Source: Ochrobactrum quorumnocens (lineage in GTDB: Bacteria; Pseudomonadota; Alphaproteobacteria; Rhizobiales; Rhizobiaceae). Taken from it: a stretch of 64,000 nt of DNA. Shown piece after piece: positions 52,675 to 60,624 of the stretch (the stretch's first letter is position 1; each line of letters opens with the position of its first letter). Where the stretch lies: the NCBI RefSeq assembly GCF_002278035.1, contig NZ_CP022603.1, positions 1,728,501 through 1,792,500 on the forward strand, read 5' to 3'. Below the pieces are notes generated by a model. The model searched no databases. It worked only from the letters and a program-made list of their open reading frames with translations, and was not told the origin of the DNA. Both the position numbers and the translations under genes were made by a program.

Positions 52675-54765
52675 GTGCAGCAGGTAGCGGCTAAGCCATT
52701 AAAAAAGAGTGGAATTCTGACAGGTAGCGACTTGGGTCTTGCTGCCGGCATTATCATTATTCTCACCGTGCTTTTCCTGCCTGTGCCAGCAGTCGTTCTG
52801 GATATTGGTCTCGCTTTCTCGATTGCCTTTTCCGTCCTTATCCTCATGGTTTCGCTGTGGATTCAGCGTCCGCTTGATTTCTCGGCTTTCCCGACCGTGT
52901 TGCTGATCGCAACCATGATGCGTCTGTCTCTCAATATTGCGACGACGCGCGTGATTCTCACGCACGGCAATGAAGGCTATCTGGCAGCAGGTCATGTGAT
53001 TCACGGCTTCTCGCAGTTCGTGATGGGTGGCGACTTCGTCATCGGCCTTGTCGTTTTCTCGATCCTCATCATCGTCAACTTCCTTGTCATTACAAAGGGT
53101 GCGACGCGTATCGCGGAAGTGGGCGCACGCTTCACGCTCGACGCCATTCCCGGCAAGCAGATGGCAATCGATGCCGACCTCTCGTCTGGTCTGATTGATG
53201 AAAAACAGGCACAGCATCGTCGTCGTGAACTGGAAGAAGAAAGCTCATTCTTCGGTTCGATGGACGGTGCGTCAAAATTCGTACGCGGTGATGCGATTGC
53301 CGGTCTGATCATCACGGCGGTCAATATCTTCGGCGGTATTATCATTGGTGTAACCCGCCACGGAATGGATATTTCCGAAGCCGCTGACGTTTTCACCAAG
53401 CTCTCGGTTGGTGATGGTCTGGTCACACAGATCCCAGCGCTGATCGTATCGCTTGCAGCCGGTCTTCTGGTTTCCAAGGGCGGCACGCGCGGCTCCGCCG
53501 ATCAGGCAATTTTCGGACAGCTCGGCGCTTATCCAAAAGCATTGCTGATTGCATCTTTCCTGATGTTTGTTTTGGGCATCATGCCTGGGCTTCCGGCATT
53601 TCCATTCTTCCTGTTGGGCAGCGCAATGGCATTTGTGGGGATTGCGGTTCCACGCAAGCAAGCCAAGGAACGTAATGCGCAAGCTGCGGAAGCGGAGTCA
53701 AAGCAGCGGGATGCCGATGAGCAGGAACGCAATTCCGTCAAGGCCTCGCTTGAAACCACACAGATCGAGCTTTGCCTTGGCAAGCAGCTCTCGGCGCGTC
53801 TCATCGCATCGCAGCAGGAGCTGGCACATCGCGTGGCCAAGATGCGCAAGAAGTTCGCCCAGGAGTACGGTTTCGTCATCCCCGAGATCAAGGTAACAGA
53901 CGATATTTCCCTGCCGCCAAAGAGCTATCGTATCAAAATTCACGGTACTGCGGTTGCAAGCCATGAACTGCGGGTCGGTGAAATTCTCGTCGTATTGGGT
54001 GAACGTCCCATTCCGTCTATTCCCGGTGAAGAAGTTCGCGAGCCAGCCTTTGGTATGCGCGCCTATTCGGTGCCGGAAACATTTACGTCTGACCTGCGTC
54101 GCGATGGATATATGACCGTCGATAATCTGTCGGTGTTGCTGACACATTTGAGCGAGATTGTGCGCAACAATCTGGCACAGCTCCTGTCCTACAAAGACAT
54201 GCGGATTCTGCTTGATCGTCTCGGGCCGGAATATCGCAAGCTTCTTGAGGATATCTGCCCGGCAAATATCTCCTATTCAGGGCTTCAGGCTGTTTTGAAG
54301 CTGCTGCTCGCGGAACGTGTTTCAATCCGCAACCTGCATTTGATTCTTGAATCAATTGCCGAGATCGCACCTCTGGTCCGCCGCCCTGAAATGATTGTCG
54401 AACATGTTCGCATGCGAATGGCGCAGCAGATATGCGGTGATCTATCAGATAATGGCGTGCTCAATGTCCTGCGCCTTGGCAACCGCTGGGATCTGGTCTT
54501 CCATCAGAGCCTCAAGCGAGACAACAAGGGCGAAATCGTCGAGTTCGATATCGACCCGCGTCAGCTAGAACAGTTTGGTACCGAAGCCACGGCAGCCATA
54601 CGCAAGCATTTCGATAGCGGCGAACGTTTTGTGGTGGTTTCATCTCCCGAAGCGCGCCCATATATCCGCATGATTATCGAGCGCCTTTTCGCGACCTTGC
54701 CTGTTCTGTCGCATGTCGAGATCGCACGTGGTGTCGAAGTGAAATCGCTCGGCGCGATTTCCTGA
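52675..54765 (+). CDS. flhA: Flagellar type III export protein FlhA
   Basis: The 696-residue protein has eight membrane segments in the first ~320 residues with the FHIPEP-region '[48 protein letters not shown]' (~121-168). The large cytoplasmic domain follows (~350-690). GTG 52675 is the start, with GGAG nine bases upstream. It forms the ring docking chaperone-substrate complexes at the export gate. Confidence 0.97.
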   Translation: MQQVAAKPLKKSGILTGSDLGLAAGIIIILTVLFLPVPAVVLDIGLAFSIAFSVLILMVSLWIQRPLDFSAFPTVLLIATMMRLSLNIATTRVILTHGNEGYLAAGHVIHGFSQFVMGGDFVIGLVVFSILIIVNFLVITKGATRIAEVGARFTLDAIPGKQMAIDADLSSGLIDEKQAQHRRRELEEESSFFGSMDGASKFVRGDAIAGLIITAVNIFGGIIIGVTRHGMDISEAADVFTKLSVGDGLVTQIPALIVSLAAGLLVSKGGTRGSADQAIFGQLGAYPKALLIASFLMFVLGIMPGLPAFPFFLLGSAMAFVGIAVPRKQAKERNAQAAEAESKQRDADEQERNSVKASLETTQIELCLGKQLSARLIASQQELAHRVAKMRKKFAQEYGFVIPEIKVTDDISLPPKSYRIKIHGTAVASHELRVGEILVVLGERPIPSIPGEEVREPAFGMRAYSVPETFTSDLRRDGYMTVDNLSVLLTHLSEIVRNNLAQLLSYKDMRILLDRLGPEYRKLLEDICPANISYSGLQAVLKLLLAERVSIRNLHLILESIAEIAPLVRRPEMIVEHVRMRMAQQICGDLSDNGVLNVLRLGNRWDLVFHQSLKRDNKGEIVEFDIDPRQLEQFGTEATAAIRKHFDSGERFVVVSSPEARPYIRMIIERLFATLPVLSHVEIARGVEVKSLGAIS

Positions 54766-54780
54766 CGGGGAGGGGACCCG

Positions 54781-55548
54781 TTGCCCATCACACAACTGCC
54801 GATTAACGAGCTCGTCTTCGCAGCCATGCTTGCATTCTGCCGTGTCGGCGCGTGTTTGATGCTGATGCCGGGCATTTCGAGCGGGCGGATACCGTTGCAG
54901 GTGCGGTTGTTCATTGCGCTCGCCTGTTCATTCGCGGTGCTGCCATTGGTGATTGAGACCATCACACCCAGCCTTGATGGCACGCATCCGCTGGCGATGT
55001 TTCGCCTCATGCTGAGCGAGATGTTTATTGGGGCGGTGATTGGGATTCTGGCGCATATTTATTTCTGGGCCCTGCAATTCATGGCCAATATGATGGCGAT
55101 GGCAGTGGGCTACTCCGGTTCACCAGCGGATGCGATTACTGAACCGGAGCCGCAGGCAACGCTCGCAACCATTGTTACTTTCAGTGCACTGTTTCTGTTT
55201 TTCGTCACAGACATGCATCTTGAGATTTTGCGGGCGCTGCTGAGTTCCTACACAGCGATACCCGTTGAAGGTCATTTCAGACCCGATGCCGCGATGATCG
55301 ATATCAGCGATGCACTTTCGGGTGCATTTTTGGCAACCTTGCGCATCGCAGCGCCGTTTATTGTCTTCGCGATTCTGGTCAATTTCGCCATTGGACTGAT
55401 CAACAAGCTGACGCCGACGATTCCTATCTATTTTGTGTCGATGCCATTTGTGCTCGGTGGTGGATTGCTGGTCGTCTATTTCATTTTGCCGGAACTGCTG
55501 CGCTTTTTTATCGGCGAAACATCAACGCAGATGCGCAATCTGTTCTGA
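54781..55548 (+). CDS. fliR: Flagellar type III export protein FliR
   Basis: The 255-residue protein has six membrane segments and FliR signatures 'VGACLMLMPGISSGRIPLQVRLFIALA', 'EMFIGAVIGILAHIYFWALQFM' and 'SPADAITEPEPQATLATIVT'. The start is TTG 54781 with GGGGAGGGG upstream. It completes the FliPQR pore. Confidence 0.95.
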   Translation: MPITQLPINELVFAAMLAFCRVGACLMLMPGISSGRIPLQVRLFIALACSFAVLPLVIETITPSLDGTHPLAMFRLMLSEMFIGAVIGILAHIYFWALQFMANMMAMAVGYSGSPADAITEPEPQATLATIVTFSALFLFFVTDMHLEILRALLSSYTAIPVEGHFRPDAAMIDISDALSGAFLATLRIAAPFIVFAILVNFAIGLINKLTPTIPIYFVSMPFVLGGGLLVVYFILPELLRFFIGETSTQMRNLF

Positions 55549-55555
55549 GGATTTC

Positions 55556-55948
55556 ATGGCTCGAACCAATGCCCATAATCTAAAAAAACTGATTGCATTG
55601 CAAAAGTTGGGTGCTGCCCGGCTCGAAGCATCTCTTGCCGTAACGAACAATCGCAAGACAGCACTTGATGAAGAGCGGGAAGCGCTTATCGCCATACAGG
55701 ATCGGCGATACGATGGTAGTTCATTCACGGTCGATCCAGCACTTCTTATCAAGCGCCTGGGCGGGAATGCCTCAGAAAGCGAGAGCATTGAACAGCAGCT
55801 CGAATCACAACGCAGTGGCCTCTTAAAAGAACAACGTCGGGTAGAACTTTTGGAAGATCGGCTGGAAACGGTACGAAATGATACCGAAAGACGCGAGCTA
55901 GCAAGCCTCATTGAAGAGTTTATCAGCCGAAAAACATCCACACGATGA
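55556..55948 (+). CDS. FliJ-like coiled-coil protein (probable)
   Basis: I use ATG 55556 (MARTNAHNLKKLIALQKLGAARLEA); the frame is open upstream inside fliR. The 130-residue protein is nearly all helical with two long antiparallel coiled-coil stretches (~8-55 and ~78-125), no signal, and no membrane segment. That is the build of FliJ, which joins the FliI/FliH ATPase to FlhA. It follows fliR by 7 bases. No other FliJ candidate is seen in the window. The assignment rests on architecture and place only. Confidence 0.62.
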   Translation: MARTNAHNLKKLIALQKLGAARLEASLAVTNNRKTALDEEREALIAIQDRRYDGSSFTVDPALLIKRLGGNASESESIEQQLESQRSGLLKEQRRVELLEDRLETVRNDTERRELASLIEEFISRKTSTR

Positions 55949-56134
55949 TCAATAGAATCTTCGTTAGTGGTGATTAATATATAATTATAACAAATGCTTA
56001 CAAGTGATCTGGTGAGCTTATCTGCACGACATTGACCTTATGCCTGTCATAAAACTGAAGCTGATTCGTACCGCAAGCTTCAGTCAAGTTTGGCCAACTA
56101 TGGTGCAATCAAGAGATGAAGAAGGACGAGTTGT

Positions 56135-56722
56135 ATGGCGATTAATCCGCCGTCAGATCTGGTGATGGACGTGGCGCGGGCGGCTGATCCGCAAGCCTAT
56201 CGCCTGGCGGCGGAGCGTCTGAAATCGATATCGACAAGCGCAGGCCCAATGGGCGCTGATGCTGATACGGGGTTGCCGCGGAATTTTGTGAGCTTTTCTG
56301 AAAGTCTCGGCTCAGGGGTCAGGATCCATCCCGACAGCCAGAATACGACCAATTCGGCCTATCGAAAGTTTGAAGCATTCATGCTGCAGTCTTTCGTCCA
56401 GTCGATGTTTACCAGCGATACAACGGCCACTTTTGGCAAGGGTATTGCAGGTGAATATTGGAAATCGATGATGGCTGAGGCCATGGCCAATAAAATGGCA
56501 GATACGGGCGGCGTAGGCATCGCCCGTATGCTTGAAGTGCAAGCGGCGATGAAGCAGCGAGCGGAGAATTCGGCAACTTTGGCTTTGGGAGACGTCGTTA
56601 ACGATCTGGGACAGGGAATGAGCACGGATACGGTGTCGAAGGATATCGTTCACGGATTTGAACGTCAGCTCATTCAGAAGCAACTGGAAAACAATGAAAG
56701 TGGAGAAAGCGCTCAAGGCTGA
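56135..56722 (+). CDS. FlgJ_N/CheL-like rod-binding protein
   Basis: The 195-residue protein has a disordered first ~75 residues, then 'YRKFEAFMLQSFVQSMFTSDTTATFGKGIAGEYWKSMMAEAMANKMADTGGVGIARML', the rod-binding domain of FlgJ and CheL. There is no muramidase domain; the separate transglycosylase gene at 45079 may supply that activity. It should cap or scaffold the rod in the periplasm. It heads a small run with the FlgN-like gene. Confidence 0.85.
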   Translation: MAINPPSDLVMDVARAADPQAYRLAAERLKSISTSAGPMGADADTGLPRNFVSFSESLGSGVRIHPDSQNTTNSAYRKFEAFMLQSFVQSMFTSDTTATFGKGIAGEYWKSMMAEAMANKMADTGGVGIARMLEVQAAMKQRAENSATLALGDVVNDLGQGMSTDTVSKDIVHGFERQLIQKQLENNESGESAQG

Positions 56723-56880
56723 TCCAGAGCATCTACTGCAAAACTGCCCTCGCGGTTTTGCGGAGCATAATGCGACGGACCACAGATGGAGCGGTTAGGT
56801 GACTAGGCTTTTGCTGAAGTCGATCTAGCCAGCGAATGAGAACGCGACCCGCTGATACATACAATTGAGGAAACCCGAAC

Positions 56881-57336
56881 ATGACTGACACAAGCTCCGA
56901 AATCAGCCTGCTCCCGCAAGCTCCGGAAGCAACACTGGATGTAAATCCAGCACAGGAACTGGAGCAGCAGCCGGTACTTAAGCCAGTTGTGCGGGCTATT
57001 CAGCGTCTTGAGGACGTCATCGATACGGAAACGCGTCTTTTGCTTGAAGGCGGACATCCAGACCTTGCAGACATCAACTCGCGCAAGAGCCGCGGTCTTT
57101 ATGACTTCAACAAGGCAATCAAAAAGGCTGCAAGCCTTGCCGAACCTGCCACGATGAAGGGATTGCAGCCATTGCTTGATAGTCTCAAGCAGAAGCTGGA
57201 GAAAAATTGCGAAGCGCTGCAATTGCACCTGCGGGCGGTTGGTGAACTCGCAGATCTTATCCGTGGCGCGCTGGAAACGCAGGACGCAGACGGCACCTAC
57301 AGCATGCAAAGCGCGAGGCTCGGTCACGCCAGATGA
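56881..57336 (+). CDS. FlgN-like flagellar chaperone (probable)
   Basis: The 151-residue protein is helical, acidic at the N-terminus and without signal. 'PVVRAIQRLEDVIDTETRLLLEGGHPDL' and 'INSRKSRGLYDFNKAIKKA' fit FlgN-type export chaperones for FlgK/FlgL, which share a 'K.RGLYDF' element in alphaproteobacteria. It overlaps the next gene by 4 bases. The call is by pattern; no key residues define this family. Confidence 0.7.
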   Translation: MTDTSSEISLLPQAPEATLDVNPAQELEQQPVLKPVVRAIQRLEDVIDTETRLLLEGGHPDLADINSRKSRGLYDFNKAIKKAASLAEPATMKGLQPLLDSLKQKLEKNCEALQLHLRAVGELADLIRGALETQDADGTYSMQSARLGHAR

Positions 57337-57857
57337 TCCGCATAATCGCAATCGGCCTCTGGATATGTGCGGTAGCACTCGGTTCGCTGTTCTTTGCCGT
57401 GCGCCAGAACGATGCACCTTCGGGTGAGGTGCAAGCGAATGGAGGTGCGTTTGGCGGTCTCGATTACGTCAAGACCGACGTGATGAGTGTGCCGATCATC
57501 TCCAATGGCAGCGTTGCAGGCTATGTCGTGGCCCAGCTGGTCTATACGGTCGATTCGAACATTCGCAAAAAGCTCACCGTGCCGCTTGAATATTTCATCA
57601 GCGACGAGATTTTCCGTAAGTTCTACGGCAGTTATTCGGATACCAAAGAAGTTGAGAAAGTAAACTTCGAAGCCGTGCGGGCATCGGTCATCACCGATTT
57701 GAACGCGCGCTTTCCAGAACCGGTGATCAAGGATTTGCTGGTCGAGCAGTTCAATTACATTTCGGCGGAAGAGATTCGAGCCATGAATATGCGCGGTGGC
57801 GCTTTGGCGGAAATCGCAGGCAAGCAGGCTGCCGCTGCGTCATCTCATAGCGAATAG
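57333..57857 (+). CDS. Membrane-anchored protein of unknown function at the flagellar cluster end
   Basis: I do not recognise the family. The 174-residue protein has an N-terminal membrane anchor or uncleaved signal (IRIIAIGLWICAVALGSLFFAV, ~2-23) and a periplasmic domain with 'VAGYVVAQLVYTVDSNIRKK', 'PLEYFISDEIFRKFYGSY' and a C-terminal helix. The single-anchor plus periplasmic alpha/beta layout recalls FliL, but motifs do not match. It is coupled to the FlgN-like gene by a 4-base overlap. Its 3' end overlaps the convergent PilZ gene by 13 bases. Confidence 0.65.
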   Translation: MIRIIAIGLWICAVALGSLFFAVRQNDAPSGEVQANGGAFGGLDYVKTDVMSVPIISNGSVAGYVVAQLVYTVDSNIRKKLTVPLEYFISDEIFRKFYGSYSDTKEVEKVNFEAVRASVITDLNARFPEPVIKDLLVEQFNYISAEEIRAMNMRGGALAEIAGKQAAAASSHSE

Positions 57858-58180
57858 TATTTTCCGGCCAGCTGGCTCAAACGTTCTTCATCAAGTGTTG
57901 GGATGGACGCGTCGGTGATAAACTGGACGCCGAGTTCGCGCTTTTCGCGCCAGACCATTTGGGCCAGAAGTGCGCGCGCATAGAAGTCGTCAAACAACCA
58001 GAAGCGTTCGGGGAGGCTTGGAACGTCAGTTATCCTTAGTCTCGCGCCATGCGGAGCTATGTCGCTGAACTGGCATTCGATGATGAAGCGCCCGTCAAGA
58101 TCGATAATCTTTCCTGATCGCAGCCGCGTGCGCTGTCGCTCTTCCCTACGTCGCTCGTGAGATGGCTTGTTGCGCACCAT
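57845..58180 (-). CDS. PilZ-like domain protein with altered motif
   Basis: The 111-residue protein begins 'MVRNKPSHERRREERQRTRLRSGKI', an RxxxR-type PilZ entry. The second motif is 'FSDIAPHGARLRI': the expected (D/N)xSxxG reads DIAPHG, with Ala in place of Ser. 'REKRELGVQFI' is the usual closing strand. PilZ domains bind c-di-GMP; the Ala may weaken binding. Its position next to flagellar genes hints at motility control, which is speculative. A 13-bp hairpin sits 8 bases before the start codon. Confidence 0.78.
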   Translation of the reverse strand: MVRNKPSHERRREERQRTRLRSGKIIDLDGRFIIECQFSDIAPHGARLRITDVPSLPERFWLFDDFYARALLAQMVWREKRELGVQFITDASIPTLDEERLSQLAGKYYSL

Positions 58181-58188
58181 AAAATTTT

Positions 58189-58226
58189 GCCTGCTATATT
58201 TCCCCTTGAAGGCAAATATAGCAGGC
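58189..58226 (-). promoter_or_regulatory. Perfect 13-bp hairpin between zur and the PilZ gene
   Basis: The arms are GCCTGCTATATTT (58189-58201) and AAATATAGCAGGC (58214-58226), with a 12-base loop. On the minus strand it is followed by AAAATTTT and then the PilZ ATG, and its loop contains AAGGGG. It may end the zur transcript, or fold over the ribosome site of the PilZ gene. Confidence 0.7.
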
Positions 58227-58252
58227 TTGGCTTTAGTAAGCGTTACCTAACT

Positions 58253-58684
58253 TCAATGCTCACCGCATTTTTCACAACGGCCACGCAATTCCAGCGTTGT
58301 TTTGCGTGATTTGAAGCCACTTTGGACGCTCCAGGCGCTGACAAGACTTTCGATGGCCGGATCAGAAAACTCCGTCACCTGTCCGCATTGTTCGCAAATG
58401 GCAAAAGCAATAAGGCCGTGCTGGTGGCATTGCGGGTGCGCGCAGGCTACGAAGGCATTCAGGCTTTCGAGGCGGTGCACCATCCCGTAATCAAGAAGCT
58501 TTTCCAATGCGCGATAAACCTGCAACGGAGCGCGAAAGCCATCGTCGCGGAGCTGGTCGAGAATCGTATAGGCACTCAGTGGCCCATCCGCCTTGGACAA
58601 CACATCAAAAACCAGTGTCTGATTGCGGGTCAGATCATGCGATGGTTGAGTGTGTGCGTGATGATGGTCGTGATGATTGCTCAT
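58253..58684 (-). CDS. zur: Zinc uptake regulator Zur (Fur family)
   Basis: The 143-residue protein has a His-rich leader (MSNHHDHHHAHTQPSHD), a Fur-type winged helix ('FDVLSKADGPLSAYTILDQL', 'FRAPLQVYRALEKLLDYGMV'), and metal sites 'HPQCHQHGLIAFAICEQCGQ' and 'RGRCEKCGEH' with two CxxC pairs. It represses zinc-uptake genes when zinc is bound. It is the last gene of znuC-znuB-zur, overlapping znuB by 4 bases, so it is probably self-regulated through the Zur boxes near 60.55 kb. Confidence 0.93.
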   Translation of the reverse strand: MSNHHDHHHAHTQPSHDLTRNQTLVFDVLSKADGPLSAYTILDQLRDDGFRAPLQVYRALEKLLDYGMVHRLESLNAFVACAHPQCHQHGLIAFAICEQCGQVTEFSDPAIESLVSAWSVQSGFKSRKTTLELRGRCEKCGEH

Positions 58685-59499
58685 TGTCCAGCGGTCCGTT
58701 TCGGTGAAGCCTCTCTCCTATTTAATGGCAGGAGGCTTAAAATGAAAATAGCCAGTGCGGCAACGACGATTGATGGGCCCGATGGCGTGTCGAATTCAAC
58801 GGAACCATATAGTCCGCCAATAACGCCAATTGCGCCGATGGCAGATGCCATGACAGCCATTTGCTCAGGCGTTGAAGCAAACCGGCGGGCTGTCGCGGCA
58901 GGAATAATGAGAAGCGACGTTATCAGCAGAATACCGACGATTTTCATCGAAATGGCAATAACAATTGCCAGCAACAACATGAAGATGATGCGCGACAAGG
59001 CAGGATTCAAGCCTTCAGCACGAGCGATATCTTCGCTGACGGTAGCTGCAAGCAGTGGACGCCACAACCATGCAAGCACGGCGAGCACCAGAATTCCGCC
59101 GCCATAGATAAAAGCGATGTCGAGACGCGAAACTGCGAGCAGATCGCCAAACAGGAATGACAGTAGGTCGACACGCACCCATGTCATAAACGCGACGATG
59201 ACCAGTCCGAGTGACAATGTTGCGTGCGAAAGGATACCCAACAGCGAATCGGCCGAAAGCGAATGCCTTTTTTGCAGCAGCAAAAGGATGGCTGAAATAG
59301 CGACGGATACGGCAAAAACACCGATCATCAGATTGATATCGAGTATCAGCGCTAAGGCTACACCCAGCAATGCCGAATGGGCCATAGTGTCACCGAAATA
59401 GGCCATCCGCCTCCACACGATGAAGCAACCAAGCGGGCCCGTGGTCAGTGCCAGACCTACCCCGGCAATCAACGCGCGGGTGAAAAAATCGTCAAACAT
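58681..59499 (-). CDS. znuB: Zinc ABC transporter permease ZnuB
   Basis: I use ATG 59499 (MFDDFFTRALIAGVGLALTTGPLGCFIVWRRMAYFGD), as a longer frame would run over the znuC end. The 272-residue protein has about eight membrane segments and the ABC-3 signatures 'RRMAYFGDTMAHSALLGVAL' and 'VGILLITSLLIIPAATAR'. It is the inner-membrane channel for zinc import. It overlaps znuC by 8 bases and zur by 4. Confidence 0.93.
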   Translation of the reverse strand: MFDDFFTRALIAGVGLALTTGPLGCFIVWRRMAYFGDTMAHSALLGVALALILDINLMIGVFAVSVAISAILLLLQKRHSLSADSLLGILSHATLSLGLVIVAFMTWVRVDLLSFLFGDLLAVSRLDIAFIYGGGILVLAVLAWLWRPLLAATVSEDIARAEGLNPALSRIIFMLLLAIVIAISMKIVGILLITSLLIIPAATARRFASTPEQMAVMASAIGAIGVIGGLYGSVEFDTPSGPSIVVAALAIFILSLLPLNRREASPKRTAGQ

Positions 59500-60358
59500 G
59501 GGGTTTGCCTTCCTCATGATGGTGATGATGTTCACCGTCATGATGATGACCATCTTCGGCGTGGCAGTGATCTGTTACTGTGCCATCAGCGTGCATGACA
59601 CGACCGTCAGGCAGATGGGTGTGATCGTGATGATGTTCATAAACGGCGAGAGGCCCAACTGCGCGGCTCCCGAACAGGCGCAAATATTCCGGACTGGCAG
59701 TCACATCGCGCGGCGTTCCGCTGCAGCAGACATGACCATTGAGGCAGATGACCCGGTCGGTTGCCGCCATAACAAGATGCAGATCGTGGGAGATCAGCAG
59801 CACACCACAGCCCGTGTCATCACGTAATTTGGCAATCAGCTCGTAAAGGGCTGCTTCACCGGAAAAATCGACACCCTGGACTGGCTCATCTAGCACCATA
59901 ATATCGGGCTTGCGTGCGAGTGCACGCGCCATCAACGCTCGCTGAAACTCGCCACCCGACAGATTGGTAATCTCTGCCTTGAGAAGATGCGTGATTCCGA
60001 CGGCATCCAGCGCACGCACAATATCAGCTTTGGGTAGGGGGCCGGTCAGTGTCATCAAGCGCTCAACAGAGAGCGGCATGGTACGGTCAATATTGATTTT
60101 TTGCGGCACATATCCGATCCGCAAGCCCTTCAGATGACGGATTTCACCCTCATCGGGCTTGAGAATATGCAGTGCCATTTTGGCCGTCGTGCTTTTTCCC
60201 GCGCCGTTGGGGCCGATCAGTGTGACGATCTCGCCGCGGTGGATCGTCAGGTCAACATTGCGCACAAGCCACCGCCCGTCGCGATAAACGCCGGCACCTT
60301 TTAAGTCGATCAGTGGTTCCCGCTTTGAGTGTGCGGGGAGGGCGGTCTTACGGGCCAT
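59492..60358 (-). CDS. znuC: Zinc ABC transporter ATP-binding protein ZnuC with His-rich tail
   Basis: The 288-residue protein has Walker A 'GPNGAGKST' (49-57), signature 'LSGGEFQRALMARAL' (~135-149), Walker B 'DIMVLDEPVQGVD' (~153-165) and the switch His in 'VLLISHDLHLVM'. After ~235 residues comes a tail rich in His/Asp ('YEHHHDHTHLPDGRVMHADG', 'HHHDGEHHHHHEE'), which could bind zinc on the cytoplasmic side. It heads the operon divergent from znuA. Confidence 0.94.
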   Translation of the reverse strand: MARKTALPAHSKREPLIDLKGAGVYRDGRWLVRNVDLTIHRGEIVTLIGPNGAGKSTTAKMALHILKPDEGEIRHLKGLRIGYVPQKINIDRTMPLSVERLMTLTGPLPKADIVRALDAVGITHLLKAEITNLSGGEFQRALMARALARKPDIMVLDEPVQGVDFSGEAALYELIAKLRDDTGCGVLLISHDLHLVMAATDRVICLNGHVCCSGTPRDVTASPEYLRLFGSRAVGPLAVYEHHHDHTHLPDGRVMHADGTVTDHCHAEDGHHHDGEHHHHHEEGKPHV

Positions 60359-60539
60359 ATAAAATGAGCTTTCGCTGCCTTTGTGAGAGCGTCAGCGCTT
60401 TATCTCAAAGGATAAACGGCGCTCTCGAAATTCTTGTCTCAAGATGTGTGAACGATATGCCGATTCGTGTTCATTTGCGTTGCCCGGATAAGCACTGTGA
60501 ACAATTCTCCAAAAAGAGGTTGTGTCTCCTTATCGCAGA

Positions 60540-60554
60540 CGTTATAGCATAACG
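60540..60554. promoter_or_regulatory. Zur box 1
   Basis: CGTTATAGCATAACG is a 15-base palindrome with 6-base arms (CGTTAT/ATAACG) in the znuC-znuA gap. Its core GTTATAGCATAAC matches the second box in 11 of 13 positions. Confidence 0.75.
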
Positions 60555-60560
60555 CAAATG

Positions 60561-60577
60561 ATGTAATAGAATAACAT
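60561..60577. promoter_or_regulatory. Zur box 2
   Basis: ATGTAATAGAATAACAT has dyad symmetry with few mismatches and lies 47 bases before the znuA start codon. It shares 14 of 17 positions with the site upstream of the CobW-type gene at 62171. Confidence 0.8.
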
Positions 60578-60624
60578 ATCACTTGTATATGTTGTTCGCT
60601 TTTGCTTACGTTCAAGAGAGACCC

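Larger units (their letters stand above)
60359..60624. promoter_or_regulatory. znuC/znuA divergent promoter region
   Basis: These 266 bases hold the promoters of both zinc operons. Two Zur-box-like palindromes lie at 60540-60554 and 60561-60577, close to znuA. The rest shows no ORF I would support. Confidence 0.6.
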
